Assembly: GCF_030505195.1 (NCBI RefSeq)
Contig: NZ_CP129672.1
Span: 5,800,501 to 5,864,500, forward strand
Length of the DNA: 64,000 nucleotides
Source of the DNA: Comamonas testosteroni
Lineage (GTDB): Bacteria > Pseudomonadota > Gammaproteobacteria > Burkholderiales > Burkholderiaceae_C
Direction of reading: 5' to 3'
Below the pieces are notes generated by a model. The model saw only the letters and a program-made list of their open reading frames with translations, was not told where the DNA came from and did not search any database. A program made the position numbers and the translations under genes. Positions 53,201 through 61,589 of the stretch are shown here, one piece after another (the stretch's first letter is position 1; each line of letters begins with the position of its first letter).

Positions 53201-55982
53201 GCTTGTCGCCGGCGTACATCCAGGCAAAGCGACGCAGACCACCAGTGACCTGCTGGACCACAAAGCTGCCTGGATTGCGAGGCGGCACCTGCGTCATCGT
53301 GGTGATGTAGAGCTTCTCAGCCGACTGTCCGGCCTGGCCACTGGCATTGAACGGGCGCACGATGATCAGCCACTCCCCCGCGCCATCAATGCGGAATGTG
53401 CTGCGGTTGGCTACAGCGTTACCATCGACCAGGCGCAGCTCCGAGCCGTCACGGCCAGCCCAGACCTGGGCGTGGTTATAGTCGCCTTCCACATCCCAGA
53501 TGCAGGACAGCTCATACCACTCTGTATCCCCCTGCAGGTTGACCTTTTCGGAAACGCGCAGATTCTTGACAACAGGCCGGCCCAGCTGGGGAATGCTGCT
53601 CTGGTTGGGCGCGGGCACATAGGTGCCGTTGAGCACGTAGTCCCAGAACTCGGGCCCTTCGGGCACGGCCGTGATGCGCGCGCCCTTGAGATCCGACTCG
53701 GGATCAATGCCGGTCACGCGCACGCGATAGCCGGGCGTGGCCTTGAAGTCGTAGCACCACAGCGTGTCATGCGCAGGGTTGCCGATACCCTCACCGGGGA
53801 AATCCAGATCCTCGGGCCACTCGCCCACCAGGGTGACAACATCCGACTCGACCGCCAGCGGCTGCACGGGCCACACGCGGTAGTCACGCGCGCCAGGCAC
53901 ACGCAGGCCGATGTAGGCAGAGGCCAGGGGCGGCACCGACTCATCCAGAGTCAGCTGCACCTGAGCGCCGATGCGCTTGGCAGCCATCACCCGGCCGCCA
54001 AAACCCCATTGCGTCAGGTCGTGGGAGACAGACAGCACCGACAGCCGGCGATAGTCCAGATGCTCAATGTCGGCCGTGTAGTGCACGGTCTTGTACTGGT
54101 ACAGGCTCTGGGCCAGGTGGTAGCGCGCCATGACGGCGGCATGGGCCTCGCTGGTGATGCCCTCGCCCGTCACGCGGGCCGGGCTGAGCATGGTTGTCAC
54201 GCCCGGAGCCATCACGCGCAGGGTCGTCATCTCCCAGGTGTCGCGGTTCAGCCATTGGTACTCGATGCCATCGGCGGCATTGCTCAGCGCGTAGTCCACA
54301 CTGAAACCGCCCTTGAGCATGTTGGCCATGTTGACCACGGCGCTGTTGGGCTGGCCGTTGGTCACAAAGACGGCCGTGGGGCGGCTGCCGTCGGTCCAGG
54401 CGAACTCACCCATGCCGGCCAGCGCGACCTCTTCACAGAAGGCGCCAAGGGACACGCTGGAAGTGACCCACTTGTCATAGGTGTAGCCGCGAGCCGCGCA
54501 GTGCAGCATGAAGGCCTTCAGGCCCTCGATGTCGATCTGCTCATCAGACAGGCCAAAGCCAAACTGCAAGACACGCTGGCCCTGACGGTCCGTCACCCAC
54601 ACGCCGCGCAGCGTCTGCAGCAGGATGGCGCCAGGGTTGGAAAGACCATCTGCGCGCGTCGTGGCCGTGGCCCATTCGGTGCCCGTCCAGAACGGCATAG
54701 GCTTGGCGCGATAGGTGGCGCGCACTTGATCCAGGCTGCCGCTGAGCTGGCCCGAGGCACGGATCTTGATGCCGATCCTGCCCCACTGGCTGTAATCGGT
54801 CGTGTCGGCCTGCACACTCTTGAGCGACACCCAGGAGAACTTGCAGGCATCGGCAGATCCGCCCTCGTTCCATCGCGGCACGCCAAGCTTGGCCCGCACC
54901 TCATATTGGCCAGGCGCCACATCAAACGAATGGGTGCGGCGCAGCACATCGGTGCTGGCATTCGTGATCGTGCTGCTGGCCAGCGTGGCCCAGGCAGACG
55001 AGCCGACTAGGCGGGCCTCAATCGTCAGATCAACCGAGTTGGGCTTGATGTTGTTCTTGTTGTCTACGTCGTAGAGCTGTCCCTCGATGTCCAGCTGCAG
55101 CACGCCGGCGCCGGCCGAGCCCGTGCGCGTGATCCAGTCGCCGCCGTTGACAAACTCTGCGCCGGCGACGGCATCCACGTTGCTGTACAGCGGCACATCC
55201 TGGCTTGGAATGCCTGGGAAGCCGTTGTAGTAGATGCTCACATCGGAGTAGTTTCCGATGGGCGTCTCTCCGATGGCGAGATCTGCGACGCTGTGCACAT
55301 TGATGCCGCCGAGCAAAATGGTGCTGAGGTATTGGTCGTCGCCCTCGTACCAGGCGTAAGCCTTGCTGGCCAGGTCGGGCGTGACACGCATCTCACCCCA
55401 GAGCACAGGGATGGGCTCATAGGGCCGTGCGGTGTTGCGCTGGTCGCTCAGGCTGTAGATCTGCTTTTGAGCCTGCGATTGGGCCGAGGGAATCTTGGGG
55501 CCCAGCACCTTGTTGATCAGCACCGAGCCGGCAATAAAGACGCCCGCCTGAATGGCAGAGATCCAGGTGCCCGCAGCAGCTGCCACATAGGTGCCGCCTG
55601 CAGCGCCATAGATTGCAGAGGCTATCCCGCCGGAAAAGTAGGTCAGTGCGGCAAGGGCCACAAGCTGCAGGGCGGAGCGGCGCAGCACGGCGCGGCAAGC
55701 AATCAACTGCCCATGCTTGGGGAAGGTGCGCGACCACATGGCTTGTGGCACCACAGCCCCGCCGATCATTACGGTCCAGGCCCCCGAATCGATGCCAGGC
55801 ACATGACGCTCGAGGAAAGACGCCAGGCTCTCACCGGGCTGCAGATCTGCCGGCACATTGCGCTGACCGTCCAGCGTCAACGCATTAGGCGTGACGACCA
55901 GGCGACCCGCCGTGTCCAACACATCGGCAGGCACCCCACCAACGGCAGCCACAGCAGCAGATTCAGCGCGATTCACTTCCAT
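50298..55982 (-). CDS. Phage tail tip / host specificity protein J-like, with gpI-like N-terminus
   Basis: An 1894-residue central tail-tip protein. Residues 1-~95 look like a beta-grasp domain (PGIDSGAWTVMIGGAVVPQA) and ~110-165 a Gly/Ala hydrophobic stretch, together resembling a lambda gpI-like protein fused to J. The J core follows (RPYEPIPVLWGEMRVTP), then fibronectin-III-like domains around 800-1050, a long coiled coil (~1100-1420), and a C-terminal domain of the DUF1983 type (FSVQTTAQTINGVVVPAGV). Overlaps the K-like gene by 10 bases. No separate gpI gene is present. Confidence 0.85.
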   Translation of the reverse strand: MEVNRAESAAVAAVGGVPADVLDTAGRLVVTPNALTLDGQRNVPADLQPGESLASFLERHVPGIDSGAWTVMIGGAVVPQAMWSRTFPKHGQLIACRAVLRRSALQLVALAALTYFSGGIASAIYGAAGGTYVAAAAGTWISAIQAGVFIAGSVLINKVLGPKIPSAQSQAQKQIYSLSDQRNTARPYEPIPVLWGEMRVTPDLASKAYAWYEGDDQYLSTILLGGINVHSVADLAIGETPIGNYSDVSIYYNGFPGIPSQDVPLYSNVDAVAGAEFVNGGDWITRTGSAGAGVLQLDIEGQLYDVDNKNNIKPNSVDLTIEARLVGSSAWATLASSTITNASTDVLRRTHSFDVAPGQYEVRAKLGVPRWNEGGSADACKFSWVSLKSVQADTTDYSQWGRIGIKIRASGQLSGSLDQVRATYRAKPMPFWTGTEWATATTRADGLSNPGAILLQTLRGVWVTDRQGQRVLQFGFGLSDEQIDIEGLKAFMLHCAARGYTYDKWVTSSVSLGAFCEEVALAGMGEFAWTDGSRPTAVFVTNGQPNSAVVNMANMLKGGFSVDYALSNAADGIEYQWLNRDTWEMTTLRVMAPGVTTMLSPARVTGEGITSEAHAAVMARYHLAQSLYQYKTVHYTADIEHLDYRRLSVLSVSHDLTQWGFGGRVMAAKRIGAQVQLTLDESVPPLASAYIGLRVPGARDYRVWPVQPLAVESDVVTLVGEWPEDLDFPGEGIGNPAHDTLWCYDFKATPGYRVRVTGIDPESDLKGARITAVPEGPEFWDYVLNGTYVPAPNQSSIPQLGRPVVKNLRVSEKVNLQGDTEWYELSCIWDVEGDYNHAQVWAGRDGSELRLVDGNAVANRSTFRIDGAGEWLIIVRPFNASGQAGQSAEKLYITTMTQVPPRNPGSFVVQQVTGGLRRFAWMYAGDKPAALAGVQIRYLPGDISLSVDMWDDMQPLGEADDIYTAQFEASKPQAGLWTFGLRAIDTAGQLANGIVRFSINLDQSFDQIQQPDLTPPPQVTGLAAVGMFTSVQVIWDTANYVQGHGHARTIIYAAEGAGAQFSAARQVAEAFGGPTSFASEPATTWSIWAKHQSVDGVLSDLPAGPVVVETGQDLDKVQEALGGHISESWLANSLGQRIDLLDKEGGPLGRSLVSAAQQQDALNQSVRGNINQMAEGLLEAALAADKALERITDAGVYVDPATGQVKIYGLEQTNEHVTTLQVLLDAVQGQLVLKATTAYVDGAIANATLSPADLILYEGLDARIVEVTQQLDSINGQLSQKASALELQGAMVRLTAAESNLDALNGQIALRVTRAEYEADQGLLNERMNSAEIQLSAIDAPAITATVIAVKKAERDAQKSAEALLRDILSGEQTRNVADTALAFARTELTAKVEEGLSAEAAARTELAATVDEQAAALSQESKVRATEIAAEASAREQLAARIDGDLGEVSAAIAEEKSVRTDQTGYLGALYSLRMQLSQGGQLVVGGVAISGTSSEESGPRIDYGVMANSFWIAVPSGSPAGVSNVKPFSVQTTAQTINGVVVPAGVYMDAAYINNVTVLFGRFGTLLADKIQATAISASQLAAGDGVIGGTLKSSNYVAGSSGWMLRPDGMAEFSGVIVRGTVYAWAGQVGGITIASNELHSSNWNNVYGPGGLGWAIRANGQAYFNELNIRGQINGGAYTGYAWPAAGQSGFHLGPNGLLIGNANNSKYFQVTAEGDIYTPAFRVVGGVMTVQQVDVIDTLQIRSGAITAVAPRWVGSVAFFVSTSRTLDDFAVSAAYQNIIYLEWLNNIGGDGLYLNAYRGSGEDSQLVNVVYPGAYARVELLFYANGSYMGSTSVEVFQGIGNYVITPLYAVPLGATRVLVNMPPISRNSPQGQRSLNNIKITTISIKR

Positions 55983-56377
55983 CGGTAGTAGCCCTCAACA
56001 ATCAGGCCGTAGCCCTGCAAGTCCTGCACTCGGTGCAGCACAGACGCCCCCAGCTTGTGGGAGGTGTGCAGCACATGCGGTGCGTAATTGGTAAACACGT
56101 AGATGCCGATATGGCCGGCCTGCGCGGCATCAAAGTCGCGCATCAGCACGGCATCGCCGTCTTGGGGCCGCTCCACAGCCGTTCCCAGCTCCGAGCAATA
56201 GCTGGCTATGACTGCCGCCTGTGCATCCGGCTCGAGCGGCCTGGCGCGCTTGCCAGCCAGCACCACATGGCGATCGAACAGCTCGCGCTGCACCAGCAAG
56301 GCCAGGTCGGCACAGTCCATGTGGCGCGGGCAATAGGGAATCCCGATAAATGGGTCTAGTTGCAAGGCTTCCAGCAT
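55973..56377 (-). CDS. Phage tail assembly protein K-like, NlpC/P60 peptidase
   Basis: A 134-residue NlpC/P60 domain protein. The catalytic Cys22 is in RHMDCADLALL, His in AGHIGIYV and a third polar residue in PHVLHTSH. ATG 56377 overlaps the L-like gene stop (ATGA); the frame extends to 56455 inside that gene and is rejected. In lambda-like phages K, at the tail tip, helps penetrate the cell wall. Confidence 0.85.
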   Translation of the reverse strand: MLEALQLDPFIGIPYCPRHMDCADLALLVQRELFDRHVVLAGKRARPLEPDAQAAVIASYCSELGTAVERPQDGDAVLMRDFDAAQAGHIGIYVFTNYAPHVLHTSHKLGASVLHRVQDLQGYGLIVEGYYRWK

Positions 56378-56838
56378 CAGGAGATCCCCGGCAAGGTGTG
56401 AGGGTTGGCGATCTGCATGCATGCGGCGCGTCGCATGAGCTCGTCCACACTGCATGTGGCTTGGGCGGACGCCCCGCTGATGCTCACGCTGGTCATGGGC
56501 AGCCAGTAAACGTGCTGGTGCACATCAGGCTGATCGCGCGGCACGATGATCAGCTTGGCCATCGTGGTAGTGCCCGGCTGGCGGCGCTCGAGCTCGTCAC
56601 TGACGCCGCGCCCCACGTTGTCCATGGTCAGGCGCATGCGTGGTGCCTGGCCGGAAACGTCATCAGGCAACGTGAAGCCAAAGGGCAGACCGATATAGCT
56701 GATGCCGCGACTCACGAAGTCCTGCCCGTCATTGCAGATAAACATGGACTCCGAAAAGCTGGGGTTGGACACCTCGAGCAGCTCGATATGCCCAACGTCG
56801 TCGGTCACTCGCTGGTTTCGCGTGCGAAAGTCGGTCAT
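56377..56838 (-). CDS. Phage minor tail protein, DUF1833-like (L position)
   Basis: A 153-residue protein at the position of lambda L. It shows the DUF1833-like pattern (HIELLEVSNPSFSES, then FGFTLPDD and MRLTMDNVGRGVSDELER). It is translationally coupled to both neighbours (ATGA overlap with each). Probably part of the tail tip. Confidence 0.75.
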   Translation of the reverse strand: MTDFRTRNQRVTDDVGHIELLEVSNPSFSESMFICNDGQDFVSRGISYIGLPFGFTLPDDVSGQAPRMRLTMDNVGRGVSDELERRQPGTTTMAKLIIVPRDQPDVHQHVYWLPMTSVSISGASAQATCSVDELMRRAACMQIANPHTLPGIS

Positions 56839-57188
56839 CGCAGGTACTCCAGCGTTGCTGTGCGTTGCGCAACGGCAAACCCTTGGGCCAATGGCACCAG
56901 CTCACCCAACGCCCCACCCTTGAAGCGAACTGAGCGCACAACACTGGCTCTTGTGTCGTACCAATTGAAGAAACCAATGCGGCGGACCGTATTGAAGTAC
57001 CAGTCCTCGAAGGCCTCCGTGTCGGCTGCAGATTTGAACTGCAGCGTCACCTCAACCTCCTTGACCACACGCGCACTGGTGACCCGAAGCTTGGCAAGAC
57101 CGCGCTCCATCTCAGATGCAGCTACCGCGGGGTCAAACGACTCCGGGCGGGAAAAATGGACAGTGACGTATGAAGGTAGCGATGCCAT
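56835..57188 (-). CDS. Phage minor tail protein (M position)
   Basis: A 117-residue protein at the lambda M position, between tape measure and L. Beta-rich with the segment FKSAADTEAFEDWYFN and a C-terminal GELVPLAQGFAVAQRTATLE. Its upstream region holds the repeated motif atgctagggaggg (57197-57209). Family named from position and general pattern only. Confidence 0.7.
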   Translation of the reverse strand: MASLPSYVTVHFSRPESFDPAVAASEMERGLAKLRVTSARVVKEVEVTLQFKSAADTEAFEDWYFNTVRRIGFFNWYDTRASVVRSVRFKGGALGELVPLAQGFAVAQRTATLEYLR

Positions 57189-57250
57189 GCAAAGGCATGC
57201 TAGGGAGGGCAGTTACTATGTGTCCGACCTGTTCTATTTCACGAGAAGCT

Positions 57251-57547
57251 ATGACCGATTCCGAGATCGCCGCACATGCCAAAGACATCATCAATCAGCA
57301 GCTCTTGGCAGTCGCGTTGGCATTAGCAACCAAAGATAGGGATGATCAAATTCCATACCTAGTAAACCTAATTGACGCTACCGCTAAAGAAGCAGGCATG
57401 GCAATCGAAAAAGCCTTCAACCAGTTTGGCGCTCCAGAGAGCTCGCGTAACCATCTTTTTGCCGAATGCGTTGAGCATGCCGCCAACATCAAGCGAATGT
57501 CGATTGGTTTAGCGGGAGCACTCCAAGAAGATCGAGATAGAAACTAG
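57251..57547 (+). CDS. Small protein on the opposite strand within the tail operon
   Basis: A 98-residue hydrophilic, helical protein (MTDSEIAAHAKDIINQQLL; later KAFNQFGAPESSRNHLF). It is transcribed against the surrounding tail genes and ends 4 bases into the tape measure gene. That makes it a probable moron, expressed on its own. ATG 57251 is preceded by a weak GAGAAG; the frame opens earlier at 57170. No family recognised. Confidence 0.55.
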   Translation: MTDSEIAAHAKDIINQQLLAVALALATKDRDDQIPYLVNLIDATAKEAGMAIEKAFNQFGAPESSRNHLFAECVEHAANIKRMSIGLAGALQEDRDRN

Positions 57548-60429
57548 TCGCTGAGGCCAAATCGGCCCTTGAGCGCTCTGTATGGTGTTCCAGAGCCGCG
57601 CGCAATTCCGTCGCCAATGCGATCTTCGAACTGCTTAAAAATCACCTCAACATCAAAGCTACCAGCAGTCCCCTGCCGCTGTGTCACTTCAGGCTGCGAC
57701 GGTGCATTGATGAATTTCATATTGATCACTGGTGCCGCCCAGGAGCCGCCACGCCCTTCTGGGGACGGCACCTTTGCCACATCCATGCCGCCCAACGGCG
57801 TGACGTTGCCCGACTGGCCGGCCATCATGAGCAACTGCTTGTTGCCCACGGTCAGCAGTTCAGGAACGCCGCGCTCATTGACTTCGTACATCTTGCCGGC
57901 GCCCACGTCACCACCGTTCTCACGCTTGCCGCTGAGGCCGAAGAAGCTACCTATCGCGCTCAGCGCCGACCCAAACATCCCAGAGCCCGTGCCGCCCTCC
58001 ACTGCACCGCCGAACAGTGATCGCGCCAAATTTGCGGCCACGGCCTGGCTGCCCATCTTCAGCAGCATCTGCCCCCAGGCCGTGCCGATGTCTTTGAAGT
58101 TGCCAGTGAGGCTGTTGTAGAGGGTATCGCCCAGCTGGTCTTGGACGTTCTGCGCAAAGCGGACCGTGAACTGATCCATCTGGTTCAGGCTGTCCTGATA
58201 TTCCTTGTTCGCCTTCTTCACCGCACGGGCATATGTCTCCTGTGAAATGTCCAGGGACGCCAGCAAGCTGTCGTACTTGGCGAGTTCCGCATTCAAACGC
58301 TCCAGCGGTGTCATCACGGACTCTTTCAGCGCATTGCCCAGTTCTTGGGCCTGCCGCTCCATGTCGTCGGTGGCTTGCTTGGCCTTTTCTTTGGCCGCAG
58401 CGTCTTTATCGGCAATCAACTGGTTCAGTCCATCTTGCAGCTTTTCGCGCTCCAGCCCGTATTTCTGCTGGATCAGCAGCACCCCTTCCTCATACATCTG
58501 CTGGCTCAGCTTGCGTTCATCGAGCAGCCTCTTGTGCTTGCTCAGTTCTTCTTTCTCTTTCGCGTCAATCTTGGCCCACTCGCTGGTAGCAGAATCGGCG
58601 CTCAGACCCAGCAAGTAACCCTTGCTATCGAATTTCTCGCCGTTCGCCCCCTCCCTGAGCTTCTTCTGGGCCTCATTGAGGTCGTAGATGGTCGTTGCCA
58701 GCTTCTCGGCCTCGGCACGCTCTTCGGCGGTAGCGTTCGCTCCCAGCTTCTGAATGGCCTGCAGCCGGGCCTTGGCCGCCCCCGAAAGCTTGGCCAACTC
58801 CAATTCATCGCGCATACCAGCCAGTCGCTTCTGAACCTCAGGATCGCTGCGAGTCACCTTTGCCTTGGATGCCGGGGCATTCGCTCGCTGCTTCTGAGCT
58901 TCTGCCAATTTGTAGTCGGCATTGATCATTTCCTGCAGCTCTTTGGTCGCTGCATCGGCATTGGCCTGTGCTTCAATCAAGGAACGGTTCACGTTTTCCA
59001 TGCCCTTGGCATCAACCCCGCCCCGACCTTCCTTAAGCTGCTTGTTTAGTGCCGCCTGATCACGCTCCAAGGCCTTAACGGCAGCATTCGCGTCTCGAGC
59101 TTTGGAAGTCAGCAGCCCAATAGCATCGGCAGCCTTGTTACGCTGATTCGCAAGCTGCGCAGCAGTGAGCTTATCTACCGAAGCTGTTAACTCGTCCACC
59201 TTTGGTACGGCCTTCGATGCACTGTCGCCGAACTTGAAAATGCTGGCCGCAGCCAGAGCTGCAATAACTGCGATCCCCACAGGACCACCAAGGAAGCCCA
59301 GCACGCCCTTCAAGGCTGCGCCCAAAGCGGTGGACGAGGCTGTAGCGAAAGCCTGGGCGGCAGCAAGGCGTTTGTTGGCGGCCTCGTGCGCCAGTGCAGC
59401 AGCAGATACCTGTGCATGGCTAATTCCGGCACCCTGCAACGCCCTTGTTTGCGCCAGCGTAGCCGCCGTCTCTGCAACCTGCGCTTGCGCCAAGGCCACC
59501 TCTGCAGCCGCGCCCCTCATAGCAGCTACGGCCTTTGCTGCTGTGGCCACGCTGGCCACCGCCATTCCACCTGCATAGCGGGCCAGCCCTGCAGTCACCG
59601 CCACCAGGGCCGTATCGGCCAGGAAGTTGAAGTTCTCGCCAAGTGTTTGAACAACCTTGGAAATGGTCGCAGTGATGCCATGCGCTTCATTGCTCCAGCC
59701 AATGTACTCCTGCAATCCGTTGGTTATCGACTTGATCGCATCCCGAACAGTGGTGGGCATCTCCTTGACTTGCTTCGCCACCTTTTCGGAGCCATCCGAA
59801 ACGCCGTTAACAAGAAGGTCGATCCCAAGCTTTCCTTCTGCGCCCAAGCGGCGGATCTCTGCCGCACTCTTGCCACTGCTCTCTGCAATCAAATCGACAA
59901 CGCTATCAATGGTCGAATAGATAGTCATCCAAGCATCGGCGTCGATGCTGCCTTTCTGCAGCGACTTTGCCAACGCATCCATCGCACCCTTGGACTTCTC
60001 TGCACTTGCAGCATTGACCACCAACAGACCACTGAAGGTATCGATCACATCGACAGACTGGCCGAGCGAAAGACCCATCTCGCGCAACACTGGCGAAAGC
60101 TGAATGAAGCTTTCTCGCGTTTCGTTGATTCCGCGGAACGTCGCATTCGCCGACGCCAGCATCCGTTCCTGCACATAGGTGTACTCCTCTGTGCTTTTGG
60201 TGGCCATCTTGATGCGGCTGGCGTACTGCCCCCATTCGTCGGCCATGTCGATGACCTTCATCACTGCCAGACCAGAGAGCGCAGCCTTTGCGGCCGCAGC
60301 GATGGGGGTGAGCCGCTCAAGCCCGGATGCCGTTTTATCCAGACTCTGCTGTGCGCGGCGCTGATCCTTAATCATCTGATCAAGTTCAAGCGTCACGTCA
60401 TAGTAAATTTCCCCAACCTTTTCAGCCAC
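57544..60429 (-). CDS. Phage tail tape measure protein (H-like)
   Basis: A 961-residue tape measure protein that sets tail length and reaches the cell envelope at infection. N-terminal tape-measure domain (VGEIYYDVTLELDQMIKDQ through RIKMATKSTEE), hydrophobic Ala/Val segments (~300-420), a long coiled coil (~440-800) and a Gly-rich end. GTG 60429 is chosen because GGGAGA lies 9 bases before it. An ATG at 60495 would place its first 22 codons over the terminator of the previous gene. Confidence 0.85.
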   Translation of the reverse strand: MAEKVGEIYYDVTLELDQMIKDQRRAQQSLDKTASGLERLTPIAAAAKAALSGLAVMKVIDMADEWGQYASRIKMATKSTEEYTYVQERMLASANATFRGINETRESFIQLSPVLREMGLSLGQSVDVIDTFSGLLVVNAASAEKSKGAMDALAKSLQKGSIDADAWMTIYSTIDSVVDLIAESSGKSAAEIRRLGAEGKLGIDLLVNGVSDGSEKVAKQVKEMPTTVRDAIKSITNGLQEYIGWSNEAHGITATISKVVQTLGENFNFLADTALVAVTAGLARYAGGMAVASVATAAKAVAAMRGAAAEVALAQAQVAETAATLAQTRALQGAGISHAQVSAAALAHEAANKRLAAAQAFATASSTALGAALKGVLGFLGGPVGIAVIAALAAASIFKFGDSASKAVPKVDELTASVDKLTAAQLANQRNKAADAIGLLTSKARDANAAVKALERDQAALNKQLKEGRGGVDAKGMENVNRSLIEAQANADAATKELQEMINADYKLAEAQKQRANAPASKAKVTRSDPEVQKRLAGMRDELELAKLSGAAKARLQAIQKLGANATAEERAEAEKLATTIYDLNEAQKKLREGANGEKFDSKGYLLGLSADSATSEWAKIDAKEKEELSKHKRLLDERKLSQQMYEEGVLLIQQKYGLEREKLQDGLNQLIADKDAAAKEKAKQATDDMERQAQELGNALKESVMTPLERLNAELAKYDSLLASLDISQETYARAVKKANKEYQDSLNQMDQFTVRFAQNVQDQLGDTLYNSLTGNFKDIGTAWGQMLLKMGSQAVAANLARSLFGGAVEGGTGSGMFGSALSAIGSFFGLSGKRENGGDVGAGKMYEVNERGVPELLTVGNKQLLMMAGQSGNVTPLGGMDVAKVPSPEGRGGSWAAPVINMKFINAPSQPEVTQRQGTAGSFDVEVIFKQFEDRIGDGIARGSGTPYRALKGRFGLSD

Positions 60430-60483
60430 GACCGCTATCTCCCAGAGTTCACCGAGAATGCTAGGGACAGACAAAGGGTAATA

Positions 60484-60507
60484 AAAAAGCCCCATAGAAG
60501 GGGCTTT
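60484..60507 (-). terminator. Rho-independent terminator after the lipoprotein pair
   Basis: Read leftward, aaagcccc (60507-60500) and ggggcttt (60493-60486) pair around a 6-base loop and are followed by a T-run. It sits 3 bases after the glycine-zipper lipoprotein gene and isolates that pair from the tape measure gene. Confidence 0.85.
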
Positions 60508-60509
60508 GT

Positions 60510-60965
60510 CTAACGTGGATCACGAATTACACGTGATGGACTCCCATAAAGGATGATCACTTTGTCACCCTCCGAGAACTGAACATCTGCTTGTTGTGCA
60601 ATGGTCATCAAACTGCCATTTTCAGTGGCAATCACATACTCCATGCCATCACGTTGAGAAGAGCCTTGCTCGATTGCGGCACCAATGATTGCCCCGACAA
60701 CAGCTCCGCCAATTGCACCAACTGCATTTGCTCTTCCACTGCCTCCGATACCGGATCCAGCAACAGCACCAGTCGCCCCGCCAACAGCACCACCAGTGCC
60801 TGTATTTCCGTCAATTCTCACGGACCTAGCACTAATGACTTTTCCAGCAACGCTCCGATTCACCTGACCCACGGATCCAACTGAATAAGTGCTTGGATCC
60901 ATCCGGTTGGCACAGCCCAACAGCAAGAAAGTACACGCAACTGCGGCTATCGCTGTCCTGATCAT
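60510..60965 (-). CDS. Glycine-zipper outer-membrane lipoprotein (SlyB/17-kDa-like)
   Basis: A 151-residue lipoprotein: signal peptide with lipobox LLLGC (Cys about 18), then a Gly-zipper membrane segment (AVGAIGGAVVGAIIGAAIEQ), then a basic C-terminal beta domain. SlyB-like proteins stabilise the outer membrane or alter its surface. Overlaps the upstream lipoprotein gene by 4 bases. Lies inside the tail gene cluster, so it is a moron that may change the host cell surface. Confidence 0.8.
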   Translation of the reverse strand: MIRTAIAAVACTFLLLGCANRMDPSTYSVGSVGQVNRSVAGKVISARSVRIDGNTGTGGAVGGATGAVAGSGIGGSGRANAVGAIGGAVVGAIIGAAIEQGSSQRDGMEYVIATENGSLMTIAQQADVQFSEGDKVIILYGSPSRVIRDPR

Positions 60966-61516
60966 TTTGATGCCACAGGGAACATCGGCTTATTGACGTC
61001 CACCGTCTCTAACCCTTGCAAGAACAATTTGATATTGTTCTGTGCTGCGCGATTAATAGACTCTCGAGCTCTGGTCATTCCCAAGAATGCATGATCCCAT
61101 GGAACAGTGCCCTCGGCCGAAATATCTTGTGTGAAAATGATAGAACCGTTGGAACGGTTCAGTATTTCATAGCGTGCTATTGACTTAGAAGTCATCGACG
61201 CACCAGCACCAGGTGTCTCGAAGGCCAAAATTTTGACTTGAATGCTTACCTTGTTGGCGGAGTCGTCCTTAAAAATCGCCATACGGTCAATGGCCTCTTG
61301 CAACGACTCTTTCCAGAAATTTGTAACACTCTCGATGCCCATTGGCATCTCGCCCTTTGCTTCTTCGGGGCGCGCAAGTGTGACCGTGACGGTTTTTACT
61401 TCAGCATCAATTTTTGCTTTACTGACACCAACTTCTGGCACTGAAAAATTGAGTGGTGGTGGTGCTGCACAGCCTGTCAACGCCGCAACAAAAATAATTG
61501 CCAGTAGTTTTTTCAT
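60962..61516 (-). CDS. Lipoprotein, unknown function (moron)
   Basis: A 184-residue lipoprotein: MKKLLAIIFVAALTGC gives the lipobox (Cys16). The mature domain is mixed alpha/beta with the segment RPEEAKGEMPMGIESVTNF. Strong AGGAGGGG ribosome binding site and its own promoter candidate upstream. First gene of a two-gene lipoprotein unit inserted between the tail chaperone and tape measure genes. The family is not recognised; periplasm-facing lipoprotein with a possible surface or superinfection role. Confidence 0.7.
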   Translation of the reverse strand: MKKLLAIIFVAALTGCAAPPPLNFSVPEVGVSKAKIDAEVKTVTVTLARPEEAKGEMPMGIESVTNFWKESLQEAIDRMAIFKDDSANKVSIQVKILAFETPGAGASMTSKSIARYEILNRSNGSIIFTQDISAEGTVPWDHAFLGMTRARESINRAAQNNIKLFLQGLETVDVNKPMFPVASK

Positions 61517-61518
61517 CT

Positions 61519-61577
61519 GCCCCTCCTGTTTGAAACAATTAGTATCTCATCGTTTCAATCACTCGATGCAGAGTCAA
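61519..61577 (-). promoter_or_regulatory. Candidate promoter and inverted repeat of the lipoprotein pair
   Basis: Read leftward, TTGACT (61577-61572) and AACGAT (61554-61549) are spaced by 17 bases. The perfect 7-bp inverted repeat ttgaaac / gtttcaa (61530-61536 and 61552-61558) overlaps the -10 and would be a natural repressor site. The ribosome binding site AGGAGGGG is at 61526-61519. Confidence 0.45.
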
Positions 61578-61589
61578 GGCATTGACGTT

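Noticed and set aside
52611..55010. A 799-codon open frame on the plus strand
   Set aside because: It lies wholly antisense to the J-like gene, has no ribosome binding site and reads as low-complexity His/Arg/Gly-rich sequence, as expected from GC-rich codon bias opposite a real gene.
60430..60495. Upstream extension of the tape measure gene to ATG 60495
   Set aside because: It would run across the rho-independent terminator of the lipoprotein pair; GTG 60429 has a good ribosome binding site.
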